The notes beneath the pieces were generated by a model. The model was not told the origin of the DNA, ran no database searches, and saw only the letters and a list, made by a program, of their open reading frames with translations. Position numbers and translations under genes: made by a program. A stretch of 64,000 nucleotides of DNA from Novosphingobium sp. 9U (GTDB lineage: Bacteria > Pseudomonadota > Alphaproteobacteria > Sphingomonadales > Sphingomonadaceae), in assembly GCF_902506425.1 (NCBI RefSeq), contig NZ_LR732499.1, positions 1 through 64,000 on the forward strand, given 5' to 3'. Every line of letters starts with the position of its first letter. Within the stretch, counting starts at the first letter, position 1. Shown one piece after another: positions 26,851 through 36,491 of this stretch.

Positions 26851-29800
26851 ATGACTGACCTTTTCTCCAACATGGCCGCAATCGACACCGGCGAGGACAC
26901 GATCGCCGAGGCCATTGCTGCCGGCACGATCGACCGCAAGCTGCTCAACGCGGTGATGACCAAGGTATGCGGCACCACTGACGCGGCCGGCGCCTGGACC
27001 CAGCGGGACAGCTTCGAGCTCCTCGAGCGTGGCCTGGTTCGTCACCTGCAGACGCTTGCGGCGCCGGCTTCGCTCGGCGAGGTCGCGAGCCGCCACCAGC
27101 TGCTCCAGATGCTGCCCACACAGACCGTGCGCAGCGAAGACCAGATTGCATGGCAGCAGTTCTCGACGCCGGTGGATCTAGCCGCGCTCGCCGTGGTCCT
27201 GGCTCAGGCCACGCCCGAGGATGTCGTCCTGGAGCCCAGCGCCGGCAATGGCCTGCTTGTCGCCCAGCTCCCGCGTGTCCATGCCCTGCAGCTCAACGAG
27301 CTCGACGAGGGCCGGCGCCGCCACCTTGGTCCGTCGTTCCCGTCGGCCGCCATTTCCGGCTACGATGGAGCGGCGCTTGCGAGCACCATGGCGCACATGC
27401 AGCGGCCAACGCTGATCCTCATGAATCCGCCGTTCTCGCGCTCCTACGGCCGAGGCGCCGACCAGAACGCCGCCGCACGGCACCTGCAGGCCGCGATCCG
27501 CCGCCTGGCGCCCGGTGGCCGCGTCGTTGCCGTCATGCCTGACTGGTTCGCCTCCAGCCCCCGCATGAAGGAGGTCTACGAGGCTGCCTTGCGCGACACC
27601 ACCGCGCAAACGTCGGTCCGAATCGAACGCTGCTTCGAGAAGCACGGCACCGGGATCGCCGTGCGCCTCTACGTCATCGACAAAAAGCCGGGCCACATCA
27701 TGCCTGTCACCATCCAGCGTGCCACGCTGCTCGAGGCGGCCGCGGCGGTGACGATCGTGCCGCGCACCAAGCCATCCAACCCGCCCGTCGCCACGATCGC
27801 ACCCAAGCGCAGCACATCACTGTTCAAAGCTGTCCGCTCCACTGGCCAAGCCGCCCAGACGGTCGTCCGCACTGCTGTCGTCAACGAGGTCCTTCCGGTC
27901 AGCTACGTGGCGCTCGACGCGGCGCGCCCGCTCGGCGACCAGGTCGGCGTCTACTTGCCCTATCGGCCAAGCCGGATCGACTTCGCCGCAGCCGGTGAGC
28001 ACCCGACCCCGCTGGTGGAATCGGTGGCGATGGGTTCGATCGCAGCGCCCAAACCCACTCACATTCCGCGCCTTCACCAGCGCATCGTCACCGAGCGCAT
28101 GCTGTCCGAGCCGCAGCTCGAAACGGTGGTCTACGCCGGCAGCGCGTGGGAGCAATGGCTTCCTGGCAAGTTCGTGCCCGAGAAGAAGGGCGTTGGCCTG
28201 GAGCTGTCCGAGCATGGCCGCGCCTACCGCAAGGGCTACTTCCTGGGCGATGGCACGGGGGCAGGGAAGGGCCGCCAGATCGCCAGCTGCATTCTGGACA
28301 ACTGGCTGCAGGGACGGCGCCGTGCCATCTGGGTTTCGAAGAACGCCGAGCTAATCGAGGATGCAAGGCGTGATTGGACCGCTCTGGGCGGCCTTTCCGG
28401 CGACGTGCAGCCGCTTTCGGACTGGAAGATCGACGAACCGCTAAAGCTCAGCGAAGGCATCCTGTTCGTCACCTATCCGACGCTCCGCTCGCAGCGCCAG
28501 GACACCACCCGGCTCAAGCAGATCCTCGATTGGGCTGGACCGGACTTCGAGGGCGTGATCGGATTCGACGAAGCGCACGAGATGGGCGGCGTCGCTGGTG
28601 AGGAGGGTGCTCTGGGCGCCAAGGCCGGATCGCAGCAAGGGATCTGCGGTGTGCTGCTGCAAAACCACTTGCCGGACGCCCGCGTGCTCTACGCTTCCGC
28701 CACTGGCGCCTCCGACGTCAACAATCTCGCTTATGCGGTGCGGCTCGGTCTGTGGGGTCCGGGAACCTCATTTGCCGATCGCGAGCAGTTCATCTCCGAC
28801 ATCCGCTCAGGCGGCGTTGCCGCTATGGAGCTCGTCGCCCGCGATCTCAAAGCCACCGGCCTCTACGCTGCACGCGCGCTCAGCTTCGCCGGCGTCGAGT
28901 ACGACATCCTCAAGCACGACCTCACGGCTGACCAGATCGAGATCTACGACTCCTATGCCGATGCGTGGATGGTGATCCACCAGAACCTGGAGCACGCTCT
29001 GGAGCTGACCGGAGTGGTCGACGAGCTCGAAGGCAAGACCCTCAACACCGGCGCCATGGCGGCCGCTCGGTCGCGCTTCGAGAGCTGCAAGCAAAGGTTC
29101 TTCGGCCAGCTGTTGCTGGGCATGAAGATCCCGACGCTGATCCGGGCGATGGAGGAGCACCTGGCCGCCGACAAGTCGATCGTCATCCAGCTCGTAACGA
29201 CAGCCGAAAGCATCCTCGACAGGCGCCTTGGCCAGCTCTCGGCCGAGGAACGCGCCGACCTGGACATAGACTTGTCGCCGAGGGAATATGTCATCGACTA
29301 CCTCGATCGCGCGTTCCCGACGCAGCAAATGGAACCGTACACCGACGAGACCGGCGCGGTCCGCTCAGCGCCGATGTACGACGCTGCAGGGCACCCGGTT
29401 CACAACCCCGAGGCCGAGGCCGCCAAGGCCGAACTGCTCGAGCATCTCTGCGGGCTTCCGCCTATCCGCCCCGCGCTCGATGCGGTCATCGAACACTTCG
29501 GCACCGACGCAGTCGCCGAGGTGACAGGGCGCACCAAGCGGCTCGTCAACGTGCCGGGCGGTGGTCAGAAGGTGGAATCGCGCAGCTCGCGCACCGGACA
29601 GGCCGACGCGGCTGCCTTCATGGCAGGGACCAAGCGCATCCTGGTCTTCAGCGACGCCGGCGGCACCGGGCGCTCCTACCACGCCAGCCTCGATGCCAGG
29701 AACCAGCAGCAGCGCGTCCACTTCCTGCTCGAACCCGGTTGGCGCGCCGATCGCGCCATCCAGGGTCTTGGGCGCACGCATCGCACGCACCAGGCCAGCG

Positions 29801-31059
29801 CGCCGCTGTTCACGCCGCTGACGACCAACAGCCGTGGCGAGCTCCGCTTCACCAGCACGATCGCGCGGCGCCTCGACAGCCTTGGCGCGCTTACCAGGGG
29901 CCAGCGCCAGACCGGAGGTCAGAATCTGTTCGACCCGGCCGACAATCTCGAAAGCGAGTACGCCAAGGCCGCGCTCGTGACCTGGTTCCACCTGCTCGTC
30001 GCCGGCAAGCTCACCAGCACCAACTTGCATGACTTCGAGCGCCGGACCGGTCTCAAGCTGACCTGCGAGGACGGTGCCATCGTCGAGGAACTGCCGCCGA
30101 TCCAGCGCTTCCTCAACCGCTTGCTGGCGCTGCCGATTGCGCTCCAAAACGCGATCTTCGACGAGTTCCTGGATCTCATTGAGACCCGGATCGCCGCGGC
30201 ACGCCAAGCCGGGACCCTCGACATCGGCGTAGAGACCATCCTCGTTGAAAAGGCGCGTGTGGTCGACGACACCGTGCTGCGCACTGATCCACACACCGGA
30301 GCCACCTCACACCTCATCACGCTCGAGGTGCAAAAGCGGCTCAAGCCCGTGGATCTGGACCGCGCTCTCGCCATCGCCGAGTTCGAGGAGGGGGCCGCGT
30401 TCCTGCGCAACACCAAGTCGGGCAAGGTCGCGCTGCGGCTGCGGACCCGCTCGATGATGCTCGAGACCGGGGAAGTCCTGAAACGGTTCTCGCTCATGCG
30501 GCCGACCCGTACCGAGACCAAGCTGGCGCGAGACCTCACCGAATCTGCCTGGGAGTTAACCGACGAGGCCACGTTCCGCCGGCAATGGGAGGAGGAAGCC
30601 CAGGACGCCGGATCGCGGATTGAAACCAGCACGATCCGCGTAGCGACCGGCTTACTCCTGCCAATCTGGTCCGCACTCTCGAAGCATAGCCTCGCGGTCA
30701 ATCGCATCGTCGACGGGGAGGGCGCGTCCTGGCTTGGACGCCTCGTGTACGAAGATCAGGTGCCCGAGCTGCTCAAGAAGTTCGGGATCGATGCTACCAC
30801 CAAGCTATCCCCCGAAGAGATGGTGGCGTCGGTGCTGCAGGGCGGTGAGATCGAGATCACGACACCGTGGCCGGTCACGATCCGCAGCAGCCGGGTCAAT
30901 CTCCAGAACGGCACGGAGATCATCGGTGCCCCAGCGGCGCAGCTGCCGTGGTTCAAGTCGCTCGGGTGCTTCACCGAGATCATCCAGTACAAGACGCGCC
31001 TGTTCATCCCGGTCGACCAGGCCGGCACGATCATCCCGCAGCTGATGGCAGGAGTATGA
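26851..31059 (+). CDS. Strawberry-notch family helicase with N-terminal methyltransferase-like domain
   Basis: A 1402-residue protein. Residues about 90-270 look like an adenine-type DNA methyltransferase: VVLEPSAGNGLL (SAM motif) and the catalytic NPPF at 192-195. The centre is a superfamily 2 ATPase of the strawberry-notch type, with GDGTGAGKGRQIA at about 467-479 and DEAH at 573-576, then the Sno C-terminal helicase part (VFSDAGGTGRSYHA, GLGRTHRTHQ). Such proteins are common on large alphaproteobacterial plasmids and phages; the role is unproven, but DNA remodelling or modification during establishment is likely. AGGAG precedes the ATG. Confidence 0.88.
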   Translation: MTDLFSNMAAIDTGEDTIAEAIAAGTIDRKLLNAVMTKVCGTTDAAGAWTQRDSFELLERGLVRHLQTLAAPASLGEVASRHQLLQMLPTQTVRSEDQIAWQQFSTPVDLAALAVVLAQATPEDVVLEPSAGNGLLVAQLPRVHALQLNELDEGRRRHLGPSFPSAAISGYDGAALASTMAHMQRPTLILMNPPFSRSYGRGADQNAAARHLQAAIRRLAPGGRVVAVMPDWFASSPRMKEVYEAALRDTTAQTSVRIERCFEKHGTGIAVRLYVIDKKPGHIMPVTIQRATLLEAAAAVTIVPRTKPSNPPVATIAPKRSTSLFKAVRSTGQAAQTVVRTAVVNEVLPVSYVALDAARPLGDQVGVYLPYRPSRIDFAAAGEHPTPLVESVAMGSIAAPKPTHIPRLHQRIVTERMLSEPQLETVVYAGSAWEQWLPGKFVPEKKGVGLELSEHGRAYRKGYFLGDGTGAGKGRQIASCILDNWLQGRRRAIWVSKNAELIEDARRDWTALGGLSGDVQPLSDWKIDEPLKLSEGILFVTYPTLRSQRQDTTRLKQILDWAGPDFEGVIGFDEAHEMGGVAGEEGALGAKAGSQQGICGVLLQNHLPDARVLYASATGASDVNNLAYAVRLGLWGPGTSFADREQFISDIRSGGVAAMELVARDLKATGLYAARALSFAGVEYDILKHDLTADQIEIYDSYADAWMVIHQNLEHALELTGVVDELEGKTLNTGAMAAARSRFESCKQRFFGQLLLGMKIPTLIRAMEEHLAADKSIVIQLVTTAESILDRRLGQLSAEERADLDIDLSPREYVIDYLDRAFPTQQMEPYTDETGAVRSAPMYDAAGHPVHNPEAEAAKAELLEHLCGLPPIRPALDAVIEHFGTDAVAEVTGRTKRLVNVPGGGQKVESRSSRTGQADAAAFMAGTKRILVFSDAGGTGRSYHASLDARNQQQRVHFLLEPGWRADRAIQGLGRTHRTHQASAPLFTPLTTNSRGELRFTSTIARRLDSLGALTRGQRQTGGQNLFDPADNLESEYAKAALVTWFHLLVAGKLTSTNLHDFERRTGLKLTCEDGAIVEELPPIQRFLNRLLALPIALQNAIFDEFLDLIETRIAAARQAGTLDIGVETILVEKARVVDDTVLRTDPHTGATSHLITLEVQKRLKPVDLDRALAIAEFEEGAAFLRNTKSGKVALRLRTRSMMLETGEVLKRFSLMRPTRTETKLARDLTESAWELTDEATFRRQWEEEAQDAGSRIETSTIRVATGLLLPIWSALSKHSLAVNRIVDGEGASWLGRLVYEDQVPELLKKFGIDATTKLSPEEMVASVLQGGEIEITTPWPVTIRSSRVNLQNGTEIIGAPAAQLPWFKSLGCFTEIIQYKTRLFIPVDQAGTIIPQLMAGV

Positions 31060-31130
31060 GCGCAGCATGACGCCAGCGATCGCGTGCGTGCGGGACCTCT
31101 CGCGCGCACGCGGGCCGCAGCTCCGACACC

Positions 31131-31176
31131 CGGAGAAGAGGGGGATGGAGGAGGGTGGCTCCGCAAGTGGACGGAG
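31131..31176 (+). promoter_or_regulatory. Purine-tract/hairpin leader, copy 2
   Basis: G/A-rich tract (GGAGAAGAGGGGGATGGAGG, from 31132) followed by a short hairpin CTCCG / CGGAG (31159-31163 and 31172-31176), then AAGGAG and the ATG at 31198. Same order of parts as the copy before the strawberry-notch gene; the hairpin is weaker. Confidence 0.5.
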
Positions 31177-31197
31177 TGATTGGAAGGAGTTCATCCC

Positions 31198-33350
31198 ATG
31201 TTCGAGACCATCTCTCTCGCCAAGCTTCAGCTTTCCGCCAGCAACGTGCGCAAGGTCATCGACCCTGCCGCCGACCTCCAACTCTCGCACGACATCGAGG
31301 CTCGCGGCCTCCTGCAGAACCTGATCGTCGCCAAGGCCAAGAAGCGTGGCATGTTCGACGTGATCGCTGGCGGTCGCCGCCTGCGCGCCATGAACCTCAT
31401 CATCGAGCGCGGCGCCTGGACCAAGGATCAGGAAGTGTCCTGCCTGGTCTTCACCGGCGACGAAGCCGCCATCTCGGAGACCTCGCTCGCCGAGAACTTC
31501 CAGCGTATGGCGATGACGCCGGCCGACGAGTGCCGCGCGTTCCAGCACTTCATCGGCACCGATGGCTCGATCGACGCTGTCGCCAAGCGGTTCGGCCAGA
31601 CCCGCCGCTTCATCGAGGGCCGCCTGCGCCTCGCAGCGCTCGCCGAGCCGATCTTCGACGCGCTCGCCGAAGGCAAGATCACGCTCGATCTCGCCAAGGC
31701 TTACGCTTCGACCGACAACCATGAGAAGCAGCTGCGCGTCTTCCAGACCTACGGCACTGGCGGCTACGGCTACGGCAACACCGCTGACTCGATCCGCCGC
31801 GCGATCGCCCAGGGCGGCGTCAGCGGCAAGGATCCGATCGCGCTGCTGGTCGGCGAAGACGCCTACGTCGCCGAGGGCGGCCGCATCGAGCGCGACCTCT
31901 TCACCGACAAGGCCGAGGACACCTGGTGCGATCCCGAGATCCTCGAACGGCTTGCCGGTGAGCGCCTCGAAGCCGAAGCCAAGCGCCTTGCCGAGACCAA
32001 CGGCCTGGCCTGGATCCGCCCGGTCGCCTCGACTGACACCTGGCAACTGCGCGAGAACCTCCACCGCGTCCAGCTGCCGCCCGCGCCGCTGAGCGAGGAA
32101 GCCGCGACCCGGCTTGCCGAGATCCACGCGCGCAACGAGGAAATCAGCGCCGAGATGGAGGACGAAGGCCTCTCCGACGACCGCTACGCTGAGCTCGAGG
32201 CCGAGTTCGAGAAGCTGTCCGAGGAGGCTGAAGCCGTCTCGACCACGACGCCGGTGCTGCCCGACGAGTGGAAGGGCCAGGTTGGCATGATCCTCAAGCT
32301 CTCGCGTGAAGGCGAGATGGTGCTGGAGCCCACCTACTACTCCGAGACCCCGCTGCGCATCGAAGCCGACGAAGAGGGCAACCTCGTCCTGCTGCGCCGC
32401 AGGCGCCGTCCGGCTCCGGTGGTGACACCGCCACGCCCAAGCGCCCCGAGGCCGTCGCACCTGGCGGTAAGGCACTCAGCGCCCGTCTCTATGACGAACT
32501 CGCTGTGCAGCGCCGTGACATCCTCGCCGCCAACATGCTGCGCGATCCGGGTCTCGCGCTCGACTACGCGATCTTCGCGATCGTCGACGACAAGCGCAGC
32601 ATGTACCTTGGCACCACGATCGGCTGCCGGCGCCTCGAAGATCCGAACGTGGGCGATCTGCCGGTCACCAAGGCTCGCGAGGTTCTCGCCGAAGCGCATG
32701 AGGCGCTGGACAGCAGCTGGACCGACCACGACGACGATGTCGCCCGCTTCGACGCCTTCCGGGCGCTCGACGACGACGCCAAGGGTGCCTGGAACGCCTA
32801 CTCGGTGGCGATGTCGCTGCAGGCGAAGCCGACTTACGACCAGCGCCAGAACCCGATGCAGAACCGGCTCGGCCAGCTGCTCGAGATCGATGTGGCGGCC
32901 TGGTGGCGTCCAACCTCGGCCAACTTCTTCGACGGCATCCAGAAGGGCGGTCTCCTGCAGCTCCTGCACGACCTTGGCGGACCGACCCTGTCGAGCCGCT
33001 ATGCCGCGGCCAAGAAGCCCGACATCTCGTCCAACTGCGAGAAGCTGTGCGCCGGCGAGGCGATCGTCGAAGAGGACGTGCGCGAGCGCGCTCTCACCTG
33101 GGTGCCCAACGCCATGCTGTTCCTCGAACCCGCGGTGGCCACGGCCGACCCGTTGGACAGCCTGAGTGACGATGACCTTGGAGATGACGAGGAGCCCGGT
33201 GCCGAGGAGCCCGGTGCCGATGAACTCGGTGACGACGCGCTGCTCGACGGGGATCGCGAAGCCAACCCTGACGACGAGCTCGAAAGCGAGTTCTCCGAGG
33301 GCGAGGGCGCCGGCGACCCTCTGGTGAACGACCATCTCGCCGCCGCCTGA
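31198..33350 (+). pseudogene. ParB/RepB-like nuclease-domain protein, frameshifted
   Basis: The N-terminal part (from ATG 31198, AAGGAG 7 bases upstream) has ParB-like motifs: LSASNVRKVIDPAADLQLSH, VIAGGRRLRAMN and SLAENFQRM, followed by an HTH. The reading frame stays good to about residue 398 (EEGNLVLL) and then turns into arginine-rich nonsense. The true continuation (APQAPSGSGGDTATPKRPEA, then ALSARLYDELAVQRRDILAA) runs in another frame to the stop at 33350 and ends in an acidic tail. Adding one base near 32385-32395 joins them into a protein of about 717 residues, a usual length for plasmid ParB-like proteins of this kind. Confidence 0.85.
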
Positions 33351-33382
33351 CGGCCAAACCCGACACACCTTCCAATCGACTA

Positions 33383-33416
33383 GCAGCCGGGGCCACGCGC
33401 TCCGGCTGCCTTTTTT
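33383..33416 (+). terminator. Rho-independent terminator
   Basis: Stem GCAGCCGG / CCGGCTGC with an 11-base loop, followed by CTTTTTT. It lies between the ParB-like gene and the ArdC gene, so the latter has its own promoter or relies on read-through. Confidence 0.9.
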
Positions 33417-33433
33417 CGTGAAAGGCACACCCC

Positions 33434-34420
33434 ATGGCCAAGCTCGCTCGCCGTAACACCGCTCCTCGCCGCCACGTCGCCCAGGAGATCACCGACCTCA
33501 TCATCCGCAAGCTCGAGACCGGCGTCGCGCCGTGGCAGCGCCCGTGGCGCAGCCTTGGCGCCAGCGGCCGTCCGCTGTGCCACCAGGGCTCCGCTTATAC
33601 CGGCATCAACGCGATCTACCTGTGGGCGATCGCGGACACTGCCGGCTACCGCAGCCCGTATTGGATGACCTACCGGCAGGCGCAGGAACTCGGCGGGCAG
33701 GTCACGCGCGGCGAACGCGCGTCCACCAGCGTCTACTTCAACAGCGTGAAGCGCTCGGAAACCGACGTCGCCACTGGCGAGGAGACCAACCGCGTTATCC
33801 GCTTCATGCGCTCCTACGCGGTGTTCAACGCCGACCAGATCGAAGGACTGCCGGGATACTTCTACGTCCACAGCGATCCGGTGCCGCCGCCCCCGTCCGA
33901 ACACCAGGCCGCGATCGATGCGTTCTTCTCGCCGATTCCGATCGAGATCCGTCATGGCGGCGATCGCGCGTACTACAGCCCCACGCATGACCTCGTGCAG
34001 CTGCCGCTGCCTGGAGCCTTCAAGTCGATCGACCACTACGCTGGCACGAAGGGTCACGAGCTGGCCCACGCGACCGGCCATTCGACGCGGCTCGCACGCA
34101 CTTTCGGCAAGCGCTTCGGCGACGACGCATACGCGATGGAGGAGCTCGTTGCGGACCTGACAGCCGGTTTCGTCGGCGCCCACCTGGGCTTGCCGAACGA
34201 GCTGATCGACAATCACGCGAGCTACCTGGATCACTGGCTGCGCGTGCTTCGCGCCGACAAGACTGCGATCATCTCGGCCGCGTCCAAGGCCGAGCAAGCG
34301 TTCAAGTGGCTCTCCGCTTTCTCTGAGCCGCAGCAGGCCGGCGCCGATGAAACGGACGAAGCAGACGACGGCGACCAGGTCACCGACGAGGCCGCCGAGG
34401 ACGCGCAGATCGCGGCCTGA
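33434..34420 (+). CDS. ArdC-type antirestriction protein
   Basis: A 328-residue protein. The N-terminal domain (residues about 10-130) with APWQRPWRSLGASGRPLCHQ and SAYTGINAIYLW is the single-strand DNA-binding ArdC domain. The C-terminal domain is a zincin-like metallopeptidase with HELAHATGH at 208-216 and a downstream glutamate in AMEELVADLTAGF. ArdC protects incoming single-stranded plasmid DNA from host restriction. Length and domains match the family, and the C-terminus has an acidic tail. It follows a terminator by 18 bases. Confidence 0.92.
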   Translation: MAKLARRNTAPRRHVAQEITDLIIRKLETGVAPWQRPWRSLGASGRPLCHQGSAYTGINAIYLWAIADTAGYRSPYWMTYRQAQELGGQVTRGERASTSVYFNSVKRSETDVATGEETNRVIRFMRSYAVFNADQIEGLPGYFYVHSDPVPPPPSEHQAAIDAFFSPIPIEIRHGGDRAYYSPTHDLVQLPLPGAFKSIDHYAGTKGHELAHATGHSTRLARTFGKRFGDDAYAMEELVADLTAGFVGAHLGLPNELIDNHASYLDHWLRVLRADKTAIISAASKAEQAFKWLSAFSEPQQAGADETDEADDGDQVTDEAAEDAQIAA

Positions 34421-34453
34421 CCATCAGATCACCTCAACAAAAGGATCACCATC

Positions 34454-35074
34454 ATGGGATGGCTCTACATGTCGCGCGCCGGAATGGGCCGCTTCAACAC
34501 ACCCAAGGAATACCTGGACGATCAATTCAACTGCGCGCCGCGTGAGATCGACGGCAGGGTTCGCGGTCAACGGGTCCTCGCTTCCGCGTGCGTCAGCAAC
34601 ACCGAATATTACGCGGCCGTTGTGCCGATCGAGAGTGGCGTGGAAGGTCCCGCCTTTGCGATCGTCTGCATGGTGCGGTGGATTCCGCGTTCGGCGACCA
34701 ACGAAAACTTCGGGTACAAGGACCTGTCGGAAAGGATGGGGATTAGCCAGTGCAACTGCCCGGAGCGGATCCTTGACCTGCTCGGACCCACCGACAATGA
34801 AAACGCGATCGAATGGCGCGCAACTTGCCGAGCCCGGATCGCCAAGCGCAAGCGCCAGCTGCCCGAAGGTGGGATCATCCGGTTCTCCGAGGCAATCCGC
34901 TTCACGGACGGCTACGAAGGCCAGGAGTTCGTCGTCGAACGCGCCGGCCGGAAGGTCCGTCTCATCAGCCGCGACACGCGCGCTCGATACCGAGTGAGCC
35001 GGCTATACGAACGCGACTGGCAGCTCATGCCCCAAACCAAGGTCCACGCGGCCGTTTTCCCGCCTCGCGCCTGA
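34454..35074 (+). CDS. DUF6927-type protein
   Basis: A 206-residue protein beginning MGWLYMSRAGMGRF, with FGYKDLSERMG, CPERILDLLGPTDNENAIEW and RARIAKRKRQLPEGGII, the pattern I associate with DUF6927 proteins of plasmids and phages. Function is unknown. AAAGGA lies upstream of the ATG and the gene follows ardC by 33 bases in the same direction. Confidence 0.75.
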   Translation: MGWLYMSRAGMGRFNTPKEYLDDQFNCAPREIDGRVRGQRVLASACVSNTEYYAAVVPIESGVEGPAFAIVCMVRWIPRSATNENFGYKDLSERMGISQCNCPERILDLLGPTDNENAIEWRATCRARIAKRKRQLPEGGIIRFSEAIRFTDGYEGQEFVVERAGRKVRLISRDTRARYRVSRLYERDWQLMPQTKVHAAVFPPRA

Positions 35075-35097
35075 TGCGCCGCTCGAAAGGCTCCACC

Positions 35098-35313
35098 ATG
35101 CCCGTCCCCTCTGAAAGCCTCTCCCGCTTGCGCACGCAGCTGTGCAGCCGGGAAAACGCCGATCGTGTCGCCACTCGCGTCTGCGAGGAAACGATGTCCG
35201 CCGTCTCGGTGCTGCGCACCGACTTCCCCCTGCAGCCCTTCCGCGTCATGGCGTCCCGCGACGTGGCGGCACCGATGACCGCGATGATCGAACACGAGTT
35301 GGTGATCTTATGA
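35098..35313 (+). CDS. Small hypothetical protein
   Basis: A 71-residue protein starting at ATG 35098, with AAAGG about 9 bases upstream. It is amphipathic and has no recognised domain (VCEETMSAVSVLRTDFPLQP). Its stop overlaps the start of the nuclease gene (ATGA at 35310), so the two are probably translationally coupled. Confidence 0.6.
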   Translation: MPVPSESLSRLRTQLCSRENADRVATRVCEETMSAVSVLRTDFPLQPFRVMASRDVAAPMTAMIEHELVIL

Positions 35314-35837
35314 CCCGTCTGGCGCTGCTCATTGGCTGTGCTGCCCTTGCCGCCTGTAATCAGGCGTCGGGCACCGCAGCCCCATCCAACACGCTCCAGG
35401 CTTCGGCCGAGCCGGTGGACGGCGATACCGTCGCGGTCCACTTCCGGCTTCTCGGCGTCGATGCCGTGGAGGGTAGGCAACAGTGCGAGCGCGATGGGCG
35501 ATGCTGGAAGTGCGGCAAGGTCGCGACCGCGGTCACCGAGCGAATGCTCGACAAGGGCGAGACCACGATCGCCATGACCGGCGAGCAGACTTACGGCAGG
35601 CCGGTCGCGACGGTTGTCGTCGACGGAGAGGATCTCGGCCTGGCGCTGATCGGCGTGGGCTTTGCCGCGCCGCTCGATCAATACCTGCAGCATGATCCCG
35701 AGCGGCTCGACGCCTACGAACGCGCCTACGAGCAGGCCAAGGCTGCGAAACGCGGCGTCCACTCAGGCCGCTGGATCATGCCGAGCCTGTGGCGCAAAGG
35801 GAGCCGCCTCTCCTGCGAGAGGCGGTCCAGGTCTTAG
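35310..35837 (+). CDS. Thermonuclease-like (SNase) lipoprotein
   Basis: A 175-residue protein starting at ATG 35310. It has a lipoprotein signal with LAAC at residues 13-16, so the mature protein should be anchored to a membrane facing the periplasm. The SNase fold is suggested by VDGDTVAVHFRLLGVDAVEG with the catalytic-type arginine, and later GVGFAAPLDQYL and AYEQAKAAKRGVHSG. Such nucleases are common on conjugative plasmids, where they may trim DNA in the envelope. The gene ends in a 9-bp hairpin facing a convergent gene. Confidence 0.85.
   Translation: MTRLALLIGCAALAACNQASGTAAPSNTLQASAEPVDGDTVAVHFRLLGVDAVEGRQQCERDGRCWKCGKVATAVTERMLDKGETTIAMTGEQTYGRPVATVVVDGEDLGLALIGVGFAAPLDQYLQHDPERLDAYERAYEQAKAAKRGVHSGRWIMPSLWRKGSRLSCERRSRS
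35804..35825. terminator. Hairpin between convergent genes
   Basis: Perfect stem CCGCCTCTC / GAGAGGCGG with a 4-base loop, inside the last codons of the SNase gene and next to the end of the convergent gene. No strong T-tract follows, so it may act as a weak bidirectional terminator or RNA 3'-end stabiliser. Confidence 0.55.
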
Positions 35838-36328
35838 TACGGTCCGACGATATCGGGATCGAGATACCAGGACGGCCCCTCGACGAAGTCCGCTTCAGCG
35901 CTGACCAACGGACCATCGGGCTTGTTCGAGACGTAGGGGTTGATGAGCGGCATGGTTGCCAGCTTCTCGCGGAAAACGCGCCGGGTCAGCTGGGCACGCT
36001 GCAGCAGCTTGTCTTCGAGCCACTCCAGATCGTCCATCATCCGCACCACGCCGCGACCGGCGAGGCTGTAGTAGATGCAGCGCTGATAGTCGTCGCAGCC
36101 GGTCGAAAGGATCCTGGCGAGCCGCGCCTTGCCACCGGTCTCGCCTTCATGGACCCACGACACCGCTTCGCGCAGTTCGCGGGTCGAGTAGTAGGCATCC
36201 TCGGGCGAGACGCCGATCGACAGCGCAGCGATCGCGCGCCGCATTGGCGAGTTGAGGGGATCAAGAGTTTCGTCACGCAGGATCAGATCGAGGTCGAAAC
36301 GATCAACATAGGGACTTGGCTTCATCAT
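35834..36328 (-). CDS. Hypothetical protein
   Basis: A 164-residue soluble protein on the minus strand, with AAGGAG just before two adjacent ATGs (36328 and 36325); spacing favours the second. It is rich in charged residues (ELREAVSWVHEGETGGKARL) and I recognise no domain. It is one of few minus-strand genes in the 26-51 kb block. Upstream, TTGACG and TACGTT spaced about 17 bases apart could be its promoter. Confidence 0.65.
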   Translation of the reverse strand: MMKPSPYVDRFDLDLILRDETLDPLNSPMRRAIAALSIGVSPEDAYYSTRELREAVSWVHEGETGGKARLARILSTGCDDYQRCIYYSLAGRGVVRMMDDLEWLEDKLLQRAQLTRRVFREKLATMPLINPYVSNKPDGPLVSAEADFVEGPSWYLDPDIVGPY

Positions 36329-36432
36329 ACGCTCCTTCTGATTTGGAACGTACCGTGAACAAAAGCACCGTCAACAACTATGGCGTGTGCTTGCCTGTTT
36401 CTTGCGCGTGACTTGAACAGCCGCGCCGGCAG

Positions 36433-36475
36433 GCGGGAGAGGAGGGGGAGGGCACCTGCAGTCCGACCAGCGGAC
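36433..36475 (+). promoter_or_regulatory. Purine-tract/hairpin leader, copy 3
   Basis: Tract GGGAGAGGAGGGGGAGGG (about 36435-36452), then hairpin GTCCG-ACCAG-CGGAC (36461-36475), then ACAGGAG and the ATG at 36492. Spacing from tract to start matches copy 1 closely. Confidence 0.6.
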
Positions 36476-36491
36476 GACAGGAGATGTATGC

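Noticed and set aside
32385..32470. Programmed -1 frameshifting in the ParB-like gene
   Set aside because: No slippery heptamer is present at the junction, and three other genes show the same single-base pattern, so a deletion or sequence error is simpler.
30805..32475. A 556-codon minus-strand open frame opposite the strawberry-notch and ParB-like genes
   Set aside because: No ribosome binding site or motif, and it is antisense to well-supported genes.
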